Positions 9,260-18,642 are shown, counted from the first letter of the stretch. The stretch is 64,000 nucleotides of DNA from Mesorhizobium sp. ORS 3324 (GCA_000824825.2 LM655170.1:125425-189424), one strand, 5' to 3'. The notes: generated from the sequence alone by a model not told the origin. Translations and numbers: made by a program.

Positions 9260-9691
9260 TCATGTCGTCGTCTGGATGATCAGCGTCAGCGTGCCGTCGC
9301 CATCGATGTTGGCGGCAACGACCTGCGATGAATTCAGTCCGTTCGCGCGCAGCACCGATACCGCCTCGGGCGACGCATCGATCGAGTTCTGCAATTTGGC
9401 CAGGTCCTTGGCCGTCGTCCTGGTGACCACGGCTTCCGCCTGCGCCTTCACTTCAGCGGGCAGATCCTCGATCGCCACCACCACGATATTGCTGAATTTC
9501 TGACCGGAATTTTGCTGACCGGGCTGTGCCTGGCCAGGTTGTGGCTGATCAGGCAGCGGCTGCCCGGACGGCGGTTGGGGCTGCCCCGCCGGCGGCAAGG
9601 CCTGCGGCGGCTGCGGAGCGGCGCGCTGGGCTGAGACCGGCTGCGCCAGTGCCAGTGCTGAAAGCGTGAGGACCATCGTCAATGTCCGCAT
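9260..9691 (-). CDS. Secreted Pro/Gln-rich hypothetical protein
   Basis: A 143-residue protein. Residues 1-21 form a Sec signal peptide (LTLSALALAQPVSA, cleavage before QR). A low-complexity linker of Pro, Gln and Gly follows (about 25-63), then an alpha/beta C-terminal domain (NIVVVAIEDLPAEVKAQAEA, and a Thr-rich end TLTLIIQTTT). The start has GGAAAG about 6 nt upstream; longer upstream frame sequence is the shadow of the kinase gene. Probably periplasmic. Function unknown. Confidence 0.75.
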   Translation of the reverse strand: MRTLTMVLTLSALALAQPVSAQRAAPQPPQALPPAGQPQPPSGQPLPDQPQPGQAQPGQQNSGQKFSNIVVVAIEDLPAEVKAQAEAVVTRTTAKDLAKLQNSIDASPEAVSVLRANGLNSSQVVAANIDGDGTLTLIIQTTT

Positions 9692-9828
9692 CGTCTTTCC
9701 TTCCATGTCTCGAAGTCTGACGACACAACCCCTCTGCCGGGCGTTGGTTCCCGGCATGGAGCCGCGTGACGGCGACGAAGGCCGGCGGAGACGGCGTAGC
9801 GGTTTCCGGCCCGCAACGCCTATGGAGA

Positions 9829-11436
9829 TCAGGCAGCCAGCAACGACAGCGCCGCGGCCTGCAGGCGTTCGAACGCCGCGAAACGCCTGTTGTGCCAGGC
9901 GGCGAGCGAGGAATTGGGCGAATAGACTTCGCCCACCTCGGACATGGCCGACATGGCCGCGGGAAGGTCGGCGTGGCGGCCGGCGGCGACCGCGCCGAGC
10001 ATCGCCGAGCCGAGCAGCACCGGCTCCGGAGATGTCGGCGCGTAGACCAGCTTGCCGGTCGTGTCGGCGATGAGCTGACGCACCAGCGGGCTTTGCCCGG
10101 CGCCGCCGCTGATGGCGATCGTGTCGATGCCGATGCCGCAGGCGCGCATGGCCTCCAGGATCTGCCGGGCGCCATAACCAAGGCCGCAGACACCGGCGAG
10201 ATAGAGCGCAACGAGGCTCTCGGCGCTTGTCGTCATGTCCAGCCCGGCAATAAGCGCGCGCGCGTCGGGATTGGCCAGGGGAGCGCGGTTGCCGAGGAAC
10301 TCCGGAACGACGTGCAGGCCGCCGATCAGCCTGTCCGCCTCGGCGGCACCGCCGTGTCGTTCGGCCTCCTGCGCCAGCCACTGGCTGAGGCTCAGGCCGT
10401 TTCGAGCCGCGATCTCTGCCAGCTCGACGGCGGCGGGATGCATGCCGACCAGGCGATCGATGGCGGCGCCTGCGGCCGACTGGCCGCCTTCGTTCAGCCA
10501 CAGGCCGGGCACCATGGCGGAGAAATAAGGTCCCCACACGCCCTGCACGAAGGCCGCCTGCTCGGTCGTGGTCATGGTGCAGGCGGAAGTGCCGAAGACA
10601 TAGGCCATGCGCGTCGTCACGCTGCCGGCGCCGCCGCGCGCGCCGACCGAGCCGATGCCGCCGGCATGGGCATCGATCATGCCGGCCGCGACCGGCGTTC
10701 CGGGCAGGAGTCCGAGCTCGGCCGCCGCCTCGTCCGTAAGGCCATTGGAAAGAGCGCTTCCGGGCGCCACGATCTTGGTGCCGATCCGCGCGAATTCCTC
10801 GTCCGCAAGCGCGCCCAGCCCGACCTTGCGGAAATAGGCGTCGTCCCACCGCGCCTCATGGGCGAGATAGGTCCATTTGCAGGTCACGGTGCAGGTGGAG
10901 CGCGCCAGGCTGCCGGTCGCCCTCCAGGTGAGGAAATCGGCAAGGTCCATGAACTGCCAGGCGTCAGCGAAAGTCCGCGGCATGTTCTCGGCGAGCCACA
11001 GGAGCTTCGGCGTTTCCATCTCCGGCGAGATGGTGCCGCCGACATAGCGCAGCACATCCTCGCCGGTGTCGTTGATGCGGCGCGCCTGCTCGGTGGCGCG
11101 ATGATCCATCCAGACGATGATGTTGCGCTCCGGATCTCCCGACGGGCTGACCGTCAGCCGCGCGCCGCCTGCTCCCAGAACGACCAGCGAGCAGGTGGCG
11201 TCGAAGCCGATGCCCTGCACCGATTGCGCCGGAATGCGGGCGAGCGAGACGGCTTCGCGCACGGTGGCCGCAACGGCGCGCCAGATGTCGTTGCTCGATT
11301 GCTCGACGACATGGCCTTCCGCGTGCCAGATGGCGATGTCGGCCTTGGCGGAGGCGAGCAGCACGCCGTGCTCGTCGAAGATGCCGGCACGCGCGCTCCC
11401 TGTTCCGATGTCGATGCCGATGAAATGGCCGCTCAT
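9829..11436 (-). CDS. FGGY-family carbohydrate kinase, probable D-ribulokinase
   Basis: A 535-residue FGGY kinase, the usual length. The N-terminal ATP-ase-fold motif is FIGIDIGTGSARAGIFD, with GIGFDATCSLVVL near residue 75 and the C-terminal FGGY signature region AISGGAGQSPLVRQLIADTTG near residue 435. It begins 33 bp after the ribitol dehydrogenase stop on the same strand. Ribitol dehydrogenase produces D-ribulose, so the expected reaction is ATP-dependent phosphorylation of D-ribulose to D-ribulose 5-phosphate. Specificity is inferred from context; other pentuloses are possible. Confidence 0.88.
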   Translation of the reverse strand: MSGHFIGIDIGTGSARAGIFDEHGVLLASAKADIAIWHAEGHVVEQSSNDIWRAVAATVREAVSLARIPAQSVQGIGFDATCSLVVLGAGGARLTVSPSGDPERNIIVWMDHRATEQARRINDTGEDVLRYVGGTISPEMETPKLLWLAENMPRTFADAWQFMDLADFLTWRATGSLARSTCTVTCKWTYLAHEARWDDAYFRKVGLGALADEEFARIGTKIVAPGSALSNGLTDEAAAELGLLPGTPVAAGMIDAHAGGIGSVGARGGAGSVTTRMAYVFGTSACTMTTTEQAAFVQGVWGPYFSAMVPGLWLNEGGQSAAGAAIDRLVGMHPAAVELAEIAARNGLSLSQWLAQEAERHGGAAEADRLIGGLHVVPEFLGNRAPLANPDARALIAGLDMTTSAESLVALYLAGVCGLGYGARQILEAMRACGIGIDTIAISGGAGQSPLVRQLIADTTGKLVYAPTSPEPVLLGSAMLGAVAAGRHADLPAAMSAMSEVGEVYSPNSSLAAWHNRRFAAFERLQAAALSLLAA

Positions 11437-11469
11437 GACTTCAGATCCTTCGCCCGATCCATCCGGTTT

Positions 11470-12198
11470 CTATAGGTCATTGCTTTGCGGCAGGATGACA
11501 AGGTCGCGAATGGTGATGTTGCGCGGCCTGGTCAGCATGAACAAGACGGCTTCCGCCACCTCGACCGGCTGCATCAGCCCGCCGGCGGCTAGCTCCTGCT
11601 CGAGCTTGTCCTTCGGCCAGTCCTTGATGAGCGCGGTGACCACCGGACCTGGCGCGACGGCGCCGACGCGCAGGCCGTATTTGGCGACCTGCCTTCGCAC
11701 GGTGTGGACGAAGGCCTGCACGGCGTGCTTGGACGCGGTGTAGATCGGCTCCCAAACGACGGGCACCAGGCCGGCGATCGAGCTGGTCATGACGATGTCG
11801 CCCGTCTTGCGCTCGACCATATGCGGCAGCACGGCGCGGATGGAGCGGAAGGCGGCATTGATGTTGAGGTTCAGCATGCGGTCCCAGGCGTCGGGATCGC
11901 CGCTCGCCACCTCGCCGCCGATATAGGCGCCGGCATTGGCGTGGAAGATATCGAGCCGGCCGGCGCGGTCGAGGATCTCCGGCATCATGCGGCCTGCATC
12001 GGCGGCGTCGGTCAAGTCGACCCGCAACGGGATCGCCGCCGGGCCAAGCTCCTCGCAGACGGCATACAAGGCTTCCTCGTCGCGGTCGACCAGCACCACG
12101 CGCGCGCCTTCCAACAGCATCATGCGGGCGCATTCGAGCCCGATGCCGGAGGCGGCGCCGGTGACCGCTGCGACCTTGTCGATCAGTTTCTCAGTCAT
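11470..12198 (-). CDS. rbtD: Ribitol 2-dehydrogenase (short-chain dehydrogenase)
   Basis: A 242-residue SDR enzyme that oxidises ribitol to D-ribulose with NAD+. It has [13 protein letters not shown] (cofactor loop), [13 protein letters not shown] (NAG motif), catalytic Ser in TSSIAG, and [11 protein letters not shown] (Tyr and Lys). Stretches such as [32 protein letters not shown] and the [12 protein letters not shown] end closely match enterobacterial RbtD as I remember it, so the substrate call is stronger than usual for an SDR. It lies between the AraC regulator and the kinase in an apparent operon. Confidence 0.9.
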   Translation of the reverse strand: MTEKLIDKVAAVTGAASGIGLECARMMLLEGARVVLVDRDEEALYAVCEELGPAAIPLRVDLTDAADAGRMMPEILDRAGRLDIFHANAGAYIGGEVASGDPDAWDRMLNLNINAAFRSIRAVLPHMVERKTGDIVMTSSIAGLVPVVWEPIYTASKHAVQAFVHTVRRQVAKYGLRVGAVAPGPVVTALIKDWPKDKLEQELAAGGLMQPVEVAEAVLFMLTRPRNITIRDLVILPQSNDL

Positions 12199-12315
12199 GG
12201 TGTCCTCATGTTCCTATCGTCTTGCCGTCCAGTCAGCATGCAGGCAGCGCTTCGCCTTGCCGGAGCCGGCTCGCCCCGACCGCGTCTCGATGCCGAAGGT
12301 GTCGTGCCGGCCGCC

Positions 12316-13200
12316 TTAGGCCGCTTTCGCAAGGTTGATGTTGTGCAGCGTCAGCCGCCGGAAATGCGAGGGCGTCATGCCCTTTTCGGCGAGGAACTGC
12401 CGGTTGAAGTTGGAGAGGGTGTTGTAGCCGACCTCGAAGCAGATGCTGGTGATCGAAGCCTGCTCGTCGCTCATCAGCATCTGGCAGGCCAGGTTGATGC
12501 GCAGCCGCTTCACATACTGCACCAGGGTCATGCCGGTGTGCTGGCGGAAGGAGCGGGAAAAGACGCTGGGCGACTGGCCGGCGATGGCGGCCAGGTCCGT
12601 CTCGCTGAAAGGCTGGGTCAAGTTCTCGCGCAGATAGGCAAGCGCCTTGTTGATGCCCGCCGACATATAACCCGAGGGGTCGGGCAGGTAGCTTGCGCTG
12701 GCAAGCATGCGCGCACCCTCGGCGCGGCTGAGCAGGCCCATCATCATCATGAACAGCTCGATGCGGCGCACGCCTTGCGAATTCATGATCTCTTCCATCA
12801 GGGGGCCAAGCTGCCGGCTGGTCTGCCGGCTGAAGAGCACGCCGCGGCGCGAGGCCTCCAGCACCGGCGTCAGCGCCGCGAGCTCGGGGAAGGTGTTGAT
12901 GGCGCCCTCGATGAAGCCCTCCGTGAACTGGATGATGCGGCAGCGCAGCGGCACCGTCGCATCCTTCGGCACATCGCTCACCCAGTTGTGCGGCAGATTG
13001 GGACCGGTCAGCACCAGATTGCCCGGCTCGAACTCGCCGATGAAGTCGCCGACGAAATAGCGGCCGCGGGTGGCGACGATCAGATGCAGCTCGTATTCCG
13101 GATGGAAATGCCAGCGCACCGTGCGGAACGGATAGCCGTGCGACCAGGCGGTGAAAGATTCGCCGGGCCTGATCTGCACAACCTCTAGATCAGGTTTCAT
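12316..13200 (-). CDS. AraC-family transcriptional regulator of the pentitol genes
   Basis: A 294-residue regulator with an N-terminal cupin-like ligand domain (about 10-150, HFHPEYELHLIVATRGRYFVG) and a C-terminal double helix-turn-helix (about 190-290) including FSETDLAAIAGQSPSVFSRSF and ITSICFEVGYNTLSNFNRQF, the AraC signature. It heads the rbtD-kinase transcript. The 173 bp upstream contain GTACTTTTTTGA, found identically upstream of the binding-protein gene, so it probably regulates both units in response to a pentitol. Confidence 0.92.
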   Translation of the reverse strand: MKPDLEVVQIRPGESFTAWSHGYPFRTVRWHFHPEYELHLIVATRGRYFVGDFIGEFEPGNLVLTGPNLPHNWVSDVPKDATVPLRCRIIQFTEGFIEGAINTFPELAALTPVLEASRRGVLFSRQTSRQLGPLMEEIMNSQGVRRIELFMMMMGLLSRAEGARMLASASYLPDPSGYMSAGINKALAYLRENLTQPFSETDLAAIAGQSPSVFSRSFRQHTGMTLVQYVKRLRINLACQMLMSDEQASITSICFEVGYNTLSNFNRQFLAEKGMTPSHFRRLTLHNINLAKAA

Positions 13201-13328
13201 CGCTGCTCCTCCTGTGTCGAAGCCTCAAGACGCGTCCCCTCTACGATGCGCCACCTCCCATCGGCTTCATGCCATCCAAGCTACTGAGCCGACAAACCCG
13301 GCGCCACCATGTTCCCGTCGCATCATTG

Positions 13329-13348
13329 GTACTTTTTTGACTATTCTG
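13329..13348 (-). promoter_or_regulatory. Shared 12-mer upstream of the AraC-rbtD-kinase unit
   Basis: The sequence GTACTTTTTTGA (13329-13340), followed by CTATTCTG, lies about 130 bp upstream of the AraC start. The identical 12-mer, followed by TTCTG, lies about 170 bp upstream of the binding-protein gene. Two exact copies in the two promoter regions of one module suggest an operator or activator site; the AraC product is the obvious candidate. Confidence 0.5.
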
Positions 13349-13373
13349 AGCCTCCACTGCACCGAACATCGCA

Positions 13374-14339
13374 TCATACGACGCCGCGCTCCTCGCTTCT
13401 GATGCGGAAGGCGTCGACGGCGATCGCGAGCAGGATCATCGCCCCGCCGATCATCTGGATGTAATAGGCCGAGACATTGATGAGCTGCAGGCCGGTCTGG
13501 ATGACGGTGATGAGCAGCGTGCCGCCGAGCATACCGATGACGCGGCCGCGGCCGCCGAATAGCGAGACGCCGCCGATGACGGGTGCTGCCACGGCATAGA
13601 GCAGCGTCGTGCTGCCGACGGTGACGCTGACACCGCCGAGATAGGATGTGTAGAGGAACCCGGCCACACCGGCGAGGAAACCGGAGGCGGTGAAGGCGCC
13701 GAGCCTCGCGCGCTTGACGTTGATGCCCGCGGCGTTTGCTGCCCGGCGGTTGCCGCCGGTGGCGTAAAGGCTCCGGCCCCAGGCCGAATAGGCAAGCACG
13801 ATATGGGCGAGCAGATAGGCGACGAAGAGCGCGAGCGGCATCACCGGCCAGTTGCCGATGGTGGCGCTGCCGATGTAGCTGTAGCCCTCGTCGGTGACGA
13901 CCATCGTGCGCGCCTGCGTCGCGCCGAGCACCGCGCCCTGCAGGAAAAGTCCCATCGCCAGCGTCGCAATCAGCGAGTTCATGCGCAGATAAGCGACGAA
14001 GTAACCGTTGAGCAGGCCGACCAGGACGCCAGCGACGATGGTGATAAGGACTGCCAGCATCCAGTGGACGCCGAACTGCTGCATGGCATAGGCGCCGACC
14101 ATGCTCGAGAACACCAGATTGCCGACCACTGACAGATCGATCTCGCCGATCAGCAGCGTGAAGGAGACCGCGAGCACGAGGACGCCCAACGTGGTCGCCT
14201 GCACCAGCACGTTCTGCAGATTGCCTTCCGACAGGAAGAACGGGTTGAGGAAGCCGGCAAGGACGCTGAAGATGACGATCAGGATCCAGACCACGTTGTC
14301 GAGAAGGAATTTCTTGCTGGCCATTTCGAAGACTTTCAT
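13374..14339 (-). CDS. RbsC-like permease of a CUT2 sugar/pentitol ABC importer
   Basis: A 321-residue integral membrane protein with about nine or ten hydrophobic segments. It carries the RbsC-type conserved region GEIDLSVVGNLVFSSMVGAY near residue 65 and GGNRRAANAAGINV near residue 200, which contacts the ATPase. The start ATG overlaps the ATPase stop as ATGA (14336-14339); the longer open frame upstream is shadow sequence within the ATPase gene. It works with the ATPase and binding protein; ribitol or a related pentitol is the likely cargo. Confidence 0.92.
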   Translation of the reverse strand: MKVFEMASKKFLLDNVVWILIVIFSVLAGFLNPFFLSEGNLQNVLVQATTLGVLVLAVSFTLLIGEIDLSVVGNLVFSSMVGAYAMQQFGVHWMLAVLITIVAGVLVGLLNGYFVAYLRMNSLIATLAMGLFLQGAVLGATQARTMVVTDEGYSYIGSATIGNWPVMPLALFVAYLLAHIVLAYSAWGRSLYATGGNRRAANAAGINVKRARLGAFTASGFLAGVAGFLYTSYLGGVSVTVGSTTLLYAVAAPVIGGVSLFGGRGRVIGMLGGTLLITVIQTGLQLINVSAYYIQMIGGAMILLAIAVDAFRIRSEERGVV

Positions 14340-15856
14340 CGCGCCGTTCTCGCTTCGGCAATCGCGTCGATGGTGATCTCGGCGCCGCGCAGCGTGCGCG
14401 CGATACGGCCTTTGGAGAAGATCATCACGCGGTCGACGAGGCGCTGCATCTCTTCCGGGTCCTGGGCGAGCAGAAGCACGCTGACGCCCTTCTTCGTCGC
14501 GTCGTCGATCAGGCGGTGGATCTGTTCCTTGGCGGCGACGTCGACGCCGACGGTCGGCTCGTCGAGAAGAAGCAGCCTCGGCTTGCGCTCCAAGAGCCGG
14601 CCGAGCAGCACCTTCTGCTGGTTGCCGCCCGACAATTCGCCGATCTCCTGGCTGCCGCTGCCCATGACGATATCCATGGCGCCGCGCGCCTCGCGCATGC
14701 GGCGGTTCATGCCGGCGCCGCTCACCAGCCAACCGAGCGAGCGCGGCCAGTTGCCGAGGTTGAGGTTCTCCGTCACCGACATCGAGCCGACCAGGCCTTC
14801 GCCGATGCGGTCATGGGTGAGATAGGCGATGCCCGAGTCGAGGCTTTGCCCCGGCGAGCCGAGACGTGCCGCGCGGCCATCGACGAGGACGGCGCCGGCT
14901 TCGACCGGCAGCAGACCGCCAAGCGCCCGCATTAGTTCCTGCGGCCCTTCGCCGAGCAGGCCGACGAGGCCGACGATCTCGCCGCGGCCGATCGTCAGAT
15001 CGACCGGCCCGCCGCCTGGAAAGGTCAGCCCGCTGATCTCGATGGCGGCTGGGTGATCCTCGCGGCTGCGATGGAACTCGGCGACATCGGCGCCGGTGAT
15101 GACGCGCGCCATGGCATCGGCCGATAGCGCCGCGGCTTTGCCGCTTGCCGTCACCTTGCCGTCGCGCAGAACCGTGTATTCGGAACAGAGCTGCCGCACC
15201 TCGTCATTGTGGTGCGAGATGTAGATGAAGGACGTGCCGCGCTGGGTGAGGCTCGCGACCCATTCGAGAAGGTGCATCCGCTCCGCCGCGGCGAGGCCCG
15301 CCGTCGGCTCGTCGAGGATTATCAGCGAGGCTTCCGCCGCGACCGCCTTGATGATGGCGAGCCTGCGCCGGTCGCTGGCGCCGAGGTCGCCGGCGCGCCG
15401 CCGCGGGTCGACCGGCATGCCGTGGCTTTCGAGCTGGCGCGCCGCCAGGCGATGGAGTGCTGCCCAGTCGGTCAGGCCGAAGCGCCTCGGCAAATCGGGC
15501 AGCAGAAGGTTCTCGCCGATCGAGAGGTCCTCGAAGATCTCCGAATGCTGGGAGAGAAGATGGAGGCCGCGCTTCTTGCGCGCCGTCAGCGGCAGGGCCG
15601 ATACGTCCTCGCCGTTCAACAGGATGATGCCGCCGTCGAGGCGCAAGAGGCCGGCGATGATGTTGGACAGGGTCGACTTGCCGGCGCCGTTCTTGCCGAG
15701 CAGGCCGTGGATCGCGCCGCGCGACACGCTCAGCGAGACGCCGTCCAACACCGCAAGCGGGCCGAAGCGCTTGAAGACGCTGTCGACGGTCAAGACAGCA
15801 TCGGTGCTGTCCGGCGCATGACTATCGGGCACGATGGTGCCTTCGGCGACATTCAT
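14336..15856 (-). CDS. RbsA-like duplicated ATPase of a CUT2 ABC importer
   Basis: A 506-residue cytoplasmic protein with two fused ATP-binding halves. The first has Walker A GLLGKNGAGKST and Walker B LIILDEPTAGL. Its signature is degenerate (GDLGASDRRRLAI). The second has a degenerate Walker A (GLVGLLGEGPQEL), as usual in this family, with an intact signature LSGGNQQKVLLG and LLLLDEPTVGVDV. The start at 15856 (MNVAEGTIV) is chosen over an open extension to 15976, because the extension crosses a palindromic repeat and reads as non-protein. Confidence 0.9.
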   Translation of the reverse strand: MNVAEGTIVPDSHAPDSTDAVLTVDSVFKRFGPLAVLDGVSLSVSRGAIHGLLGKNGAGKSTLSNIIAGLLRLDGGIILLNGEDVSALPLTARKKRGLHLLSQHSEIFEDLSIGENLLLPDLPRRFGLTDWAALHRLAARQLESHGMPVDPRRRAGDLGASDRRRLAIIKAVAAEASLIILDEPTAGLAAAERMHLLEWVASLTQRGTSFIYISHHNDEVRQLCSEYTVLRDGKVTASGKAAALSADAMARVITGADVAEFHRSREDHPAAIEISGLTFPGGGPVDLTIGRGEIVGLVGLLGEGPQELMRALGGLLPVEAGAVLVDGRAARLGSPGQSLDSGIAYLTHDRIGEGLVGSMSVTENLNLGNWPRSLGWLVSGAGMNRRMREARGAMDIVMGSGSQEIGELSGGNQQKVLLGRLLERKPRLLLLDEPTVGVDVAAKEQIHRLIDDATKKGVSVLLLAQDPEEMQRLVDRVMIFSKGRIARTLRGAEITIDAIAEARTAR

Positions 15857-15924
15857 CTGGATAACCGGTAGTTCCGAAATGGGGTGAGAACGCGACGGCG
15901 TTCCCCACCCCCTCCTGTCGGCCA

Positions 15925-15973
15925 ATGCATGTCGCCCAAAAGTGCGCAGCGGTTTTGGGAAAACGACATGCAT
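15925..15973. repeat. 49-bp intergenic palindrome inside the pentitol operon
   Basis: Outer arms ATGCATGTCG (15925-15934) and CGACATGCAT (15964-15973) are perfect complements. Inner arms CCCAAAA (15935-15941) and TTTTGGG (15953-15959) are also perfect, giving a near-continuous hairpin. It resembles the dispersed palindromes of Mesorhizobium-type genomes. Between the binding-protein gene and the ATPase gene it could stabilise or end the upstream message and raise binding-protein levels. Confidence 0.7.
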
Positions 15974-15986
15974 CAAAACAAAGATT

Positions 15987-17096
15987 TCAGCCGGCGTTCT
16001 GCTGCATCTTCCACACCTGGGTCACGACATTGGCCCAGTGGCGCGGGTCGTCGGCATTTTCCTTGGTGAGGAAGTAAGGCGGGATGGTGAGCAGCGGGCC
16101 GGACGGGCTGTCGGCGATCGTGCCCTTCTCCCAGAAATACTTCTTGTTCTCGTAAGGCCCAGTCGGGACCGGCTTGCCCTTCAGCGTATACTGTTCGAGC
16201 AGATCGACGACGATCTCTACATAGGCGATCGGGTCCTGCGCGATGTCGGCGTCGATCTCGCCGGCCTTTACCCATTCCAGCGCGTTCGGCGAGGCGTCGA
16301 TGCTGGTGAGGATGATGTGCTTCTCGTGGCCGACCGGGAACAGCCGCTGCTGCGTCTCCAGCGCCTTGCGCGCATCGACGACGAAGATGTCGGTTGGCAT
16401 ATGGATGGCGTCGAGGTCCGGCCGCTCGCGCAGCGTCGCCGACACCACGGCAAGCGCCTGTTCATGCTGGTTGTTCTGCGGCCGGGAGATGATCTCGATG
16501 TCGGGATATTTGCTCTTCAGCGTCTCCTCGAAACCGTCCTTGCGGTCGCGCAGCGCCACCGCCGTCAGCGAGCCGTAATTGTTAAGCACGCTGCCCTTCG
16601 GCGAGCCGTATTTCTTGGTCAGCAGCTCGGCGGTCTTCTCCGCCGCCATGACGCCGGACTGCTTGTTGTCGAAGGTGACGGAGGCCGCCACCTCACCGCC
16701 GGTGAGCACGGTGTCGACCATGCCGAGCGGCACGCCGAGCGACTTCGCCTTCTTGCTCAACGGGATGAGCAACTCAGAATCCAGCGCGTCGGAAATGAGG
16801 TAGCGCGGCCTCTGCAAGAGAAGGCTGTTCCAGTCGTTGACCTGTGCGTTGGCATCGCCGTTGGCGTCCTTGCCGACGAACTCCAGACCAAGGCTCTCGA
16901 CCTTGCGCTTCAGCGCCTCCTGCAGCACGACAAAGAAGAAGAAGCCGAGATAGCCGGTCTCCCAGGCCACGACCTTGGAGGCCGCCCCCTGTGCGACGGC
17001 GCGCTCGCCGCCCGCCAGCAACAGGCCGCCGGCGGCGGCCGCGCCCTGCAACAGCGCGCGGCGGTTCATCATAAAGCTCTTGGTTTCGGAACCCAT
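15987..17096 (-). CDS. Periplasmic sugar/pentitol-binding protein of a CUT2 ABC importer
   Basis: A 369-residue type 1 periplasmic binding protein. The N-terminus MMNRRALLQGAAAAGGLLLAGG is a signal peptide with twin arginines, so Tat export is possible. The mature part follows the RbsB-like two-lobed pattern (VVAWETGYLGFFF, DALDSELLIPLSKKAKSLGVPLGMVDT, DAIHMPTDIFVVDARKALE). The start has GGGAG upstream. It is first gene of the pentitol operon; the 49-bp palindrome separates it from the ATPase. Ribitol as ligand is inferred from the neighbouring rbtD. Confidence 0.9.
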   Translation of the reverse strand: MGSETKSFMMNRRALLQGAAAAGGLLLAGGERAVAQGAASKVVAWETGYLGFFFFVVLQEALKRKVESLGLEFVGKDANGDANAQVNDWNSLLLQRPRYLISDALDSELLIPLSKKAKSLGVPLGMVDTVLTGGEVAASVTFDNKQSGVMAAEKTAELLTKKYGSPKGSVLNNYGSLTAVALRDRKDGFEETLKSKYPDIEIISRPQNNQHEQALAVVSATLRERPDLDAIHMPTDIFVVDARKALETQQRLFPVGHEKHIILTSIDASPNALEWVKAGEIDADIAQDPIAYVEIVVDLLEQYTLKGKPVPTGPYENKKYFWEKGTIADSPSGPLLTIPPYFLTKENADDPRHWANVVTQVWKMQQNAG

Positions 17097-17264
17097 GTCT
17101 CGCTCCCTAGAATGGTTGGAATCCTTTGCCGGCGCGGCTTTTCCACGAAGCCGTCCGGCGGGGCACGCAGCCCGGACACCCGCCGGAACGTTTCCTCCCC
17201 CGGCGATCTGTTCAGGCTAGGGGCGCGCTGTCCTGCCGGCCACCACCTTCCGGGGCAGGTGCTA

Positions 17265-17281
17265 GTACTTTTTTGATTCTG
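17265..17281 (-). promoter_or_regulatory. Shared 12-mer upstream of the pentitol transporter genes
   Basis: GTACTTTTTTGA (17265-17276) followed by TTCTG, identical over 12 bp to the site at 13329. It lies about 170 bp upstream of the binding-protein start, in the 367-bp divergent region shared with the GDSL hydrolase gene. Apart from this site I see nothing else definite between 17097 and 17463. Confidence 0.5.
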
Positions 17282-17463
17282 CTCGGGAAAACCGGTGCCG
17301 CGGTTGCGCCGGCGCGCGCGGCGGCAAAAGGCTGGGTCGCCGGCTCGCGGTCGGATCAGCCAAAAATGTATGGGTCACCGAAAGCGCGACCGGTAGCCCG
17401 CGCCCACCGCTGCGGCTATCAGTATTCGGGGGGCCACGCGCCGAAATCGAAGGGACGGAGCAA

Positions 17464-18642
17464 ATGGAACACTGGATCGGAAGCTGGAGCGCAAGCCCGA
17501 TGAATGTCTGGCCGGGAGACGCGGTGCTCTACGGCTTCCACCAGCAGACGGTGCGCCAGGTGCTGCGCCTCAGCAGGGGAGGCGAGAGGTTGCGATTGCG
17601 GCTGTCCAACGAATACGGCGCCTCGCCGATCCGAATCGGCGCAGCGACCGTCGCCCTTGCCGCGAGCGGCGGCGCGGTCGACCCCGCGACCATGCGGTGC
17701 GTGACGTTCAGCGGCGAGAGGCAAATCATCCTGGCGCCCGGCGCGCCGCTACTCAGCGACCCGATCGAGCTCAAGGTGGCCGACCTCGGGCAGATCGCGA
17801 TCAGCCTCTATTTCCCGGATTTCGCGCCGATCGAGACCTACCATTATGAGGCCCAGCAAACGGCCTACATTTCCGAGTTCGGCGATTTCGCCGGCGCATC
17901 CGAGCTGCCGGTGCAGCAGACGTCGACCAGCCGCTATTTCCTCAGCGCCGTCATGGTCGAGAGCGGGCCGGGCGGCGGCTCGCTGGTCTGCCTCGGCGAT
18001 TCCATCACCGACGGCTTCGGCTCGACCGTCGACGGCAATGCGCGCTGGCCGGACCGGCTGGCGGAGCGGCTAGCGAAAAGCGGCCGGCTGTCGGGCATCA
18101 GCGTCCTCAACCAGGGGATCGGCGGCAACCGCGTGCTCGTCAGCCGCGCCCGCGGCGCCAATGCGCTCGCCCGCTTCGACCGCGACGTGCTGAGCTTTCC
18201 CAATGTCAAATGGGTTTCGGTGCTGGAAGGCATCAACGACATAGGCTGGCCGGAAACCATGCTGGCCGGAGGCCAGGAGGCCGTCGCCGTCGAAAGCCTG
18301 ATCTCGGCCTACCGGCAGATCATCGCGCGCGCCCGCCTTAACGGCATCAAGGTGCTGCTCGGCACGCTGCCGCCCTTCGGCGGCGCGTTCGAGGGCCAGC
18401 CGCTCCGAACCTTCTACGCTCCGACCAAGGAGCGCGACCGCCAGGCGCTGAACGCCTGGATCAGGAGATCCGGCGAAGCCGACGCCGTCGTCGATTTCGA
18501 GCGCGCGCTGGCCGATCCCGCCAATCCGTCGAGGCTGCTCTCCGCCTTCGATTGCGGCGACGGCCTGCATCCGTCCGACGACGGCTATGCCGAGATGGCC
18601 AGGGTGTTCGAGCAGGCTTTCGAGGGATTGCTTGTGGACTAG
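17464..18642 (+). CDS. SGNH/GDSL-family hydrolase or esterase
   Basis: A 392-residue protein with the SGNH blocks: LVCLGDSITDGFG (block I Ser), a block II-like NQGIGGNRVL, block III EGINDIGW (Asn) and block V GDGLHPSDDGYAEMA (catalytic Asp and His). An N-terminal beta-rich region of about 170 residues precedes the hydrolase domain, as in some carbohydrate esterases. No obvious signal peptide, so probably cytoplasmic. It is divergent from the pentitol operon and might act on acylated sugars, but that is inference. Confidence 0.88.
   Translation: MEHWIGSWSASPMNVWPGDAVLYGFHQQTVRQVLRLSRGGERLRLRLSNEYGASPIRIGAATVALAASGGAVDPATMRCVTFSGERQIILAPGAPLLSDPIELKVADLGQIAISLYFPDFAPIETYHYEAQQTAYISEFGDFAGASELPVQQTSTSRYFLSAVMVESGPGGGSLVCLGDSITDGFGSTVDGNARWPDRLAERLAKSGRLSGISVLNQGIGGNRVLVSRARGANALARFDRDVLSFPNVKWVSVLEGINDIGWPETMLAGGQEAVAVESLISAYRQIIARARLNGIKVLLGTLPPFGGAFEGQPLRTFYAPTKERDRQALNAWIRRSGEADAVVDFERALADPANPSRLLSAFDCGDGLHPSDDGYAEMARVFEQAFEGLLVD

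Noticed and set aside
9692-10849. Long upstream extension of the secreted-protein frame
   Set aside because: It is the Arg/Gly-rich shadow of the FGGY kinase; a signal peptide begins cleanly at 9691 with its own ribosome-binding site.
15857-15976. N-terminal extension of the RbsA-like ATPase
   Set aside because: The added codons come from the 49-bp palindromic repeat, so the ATG at 15856 is preferred.
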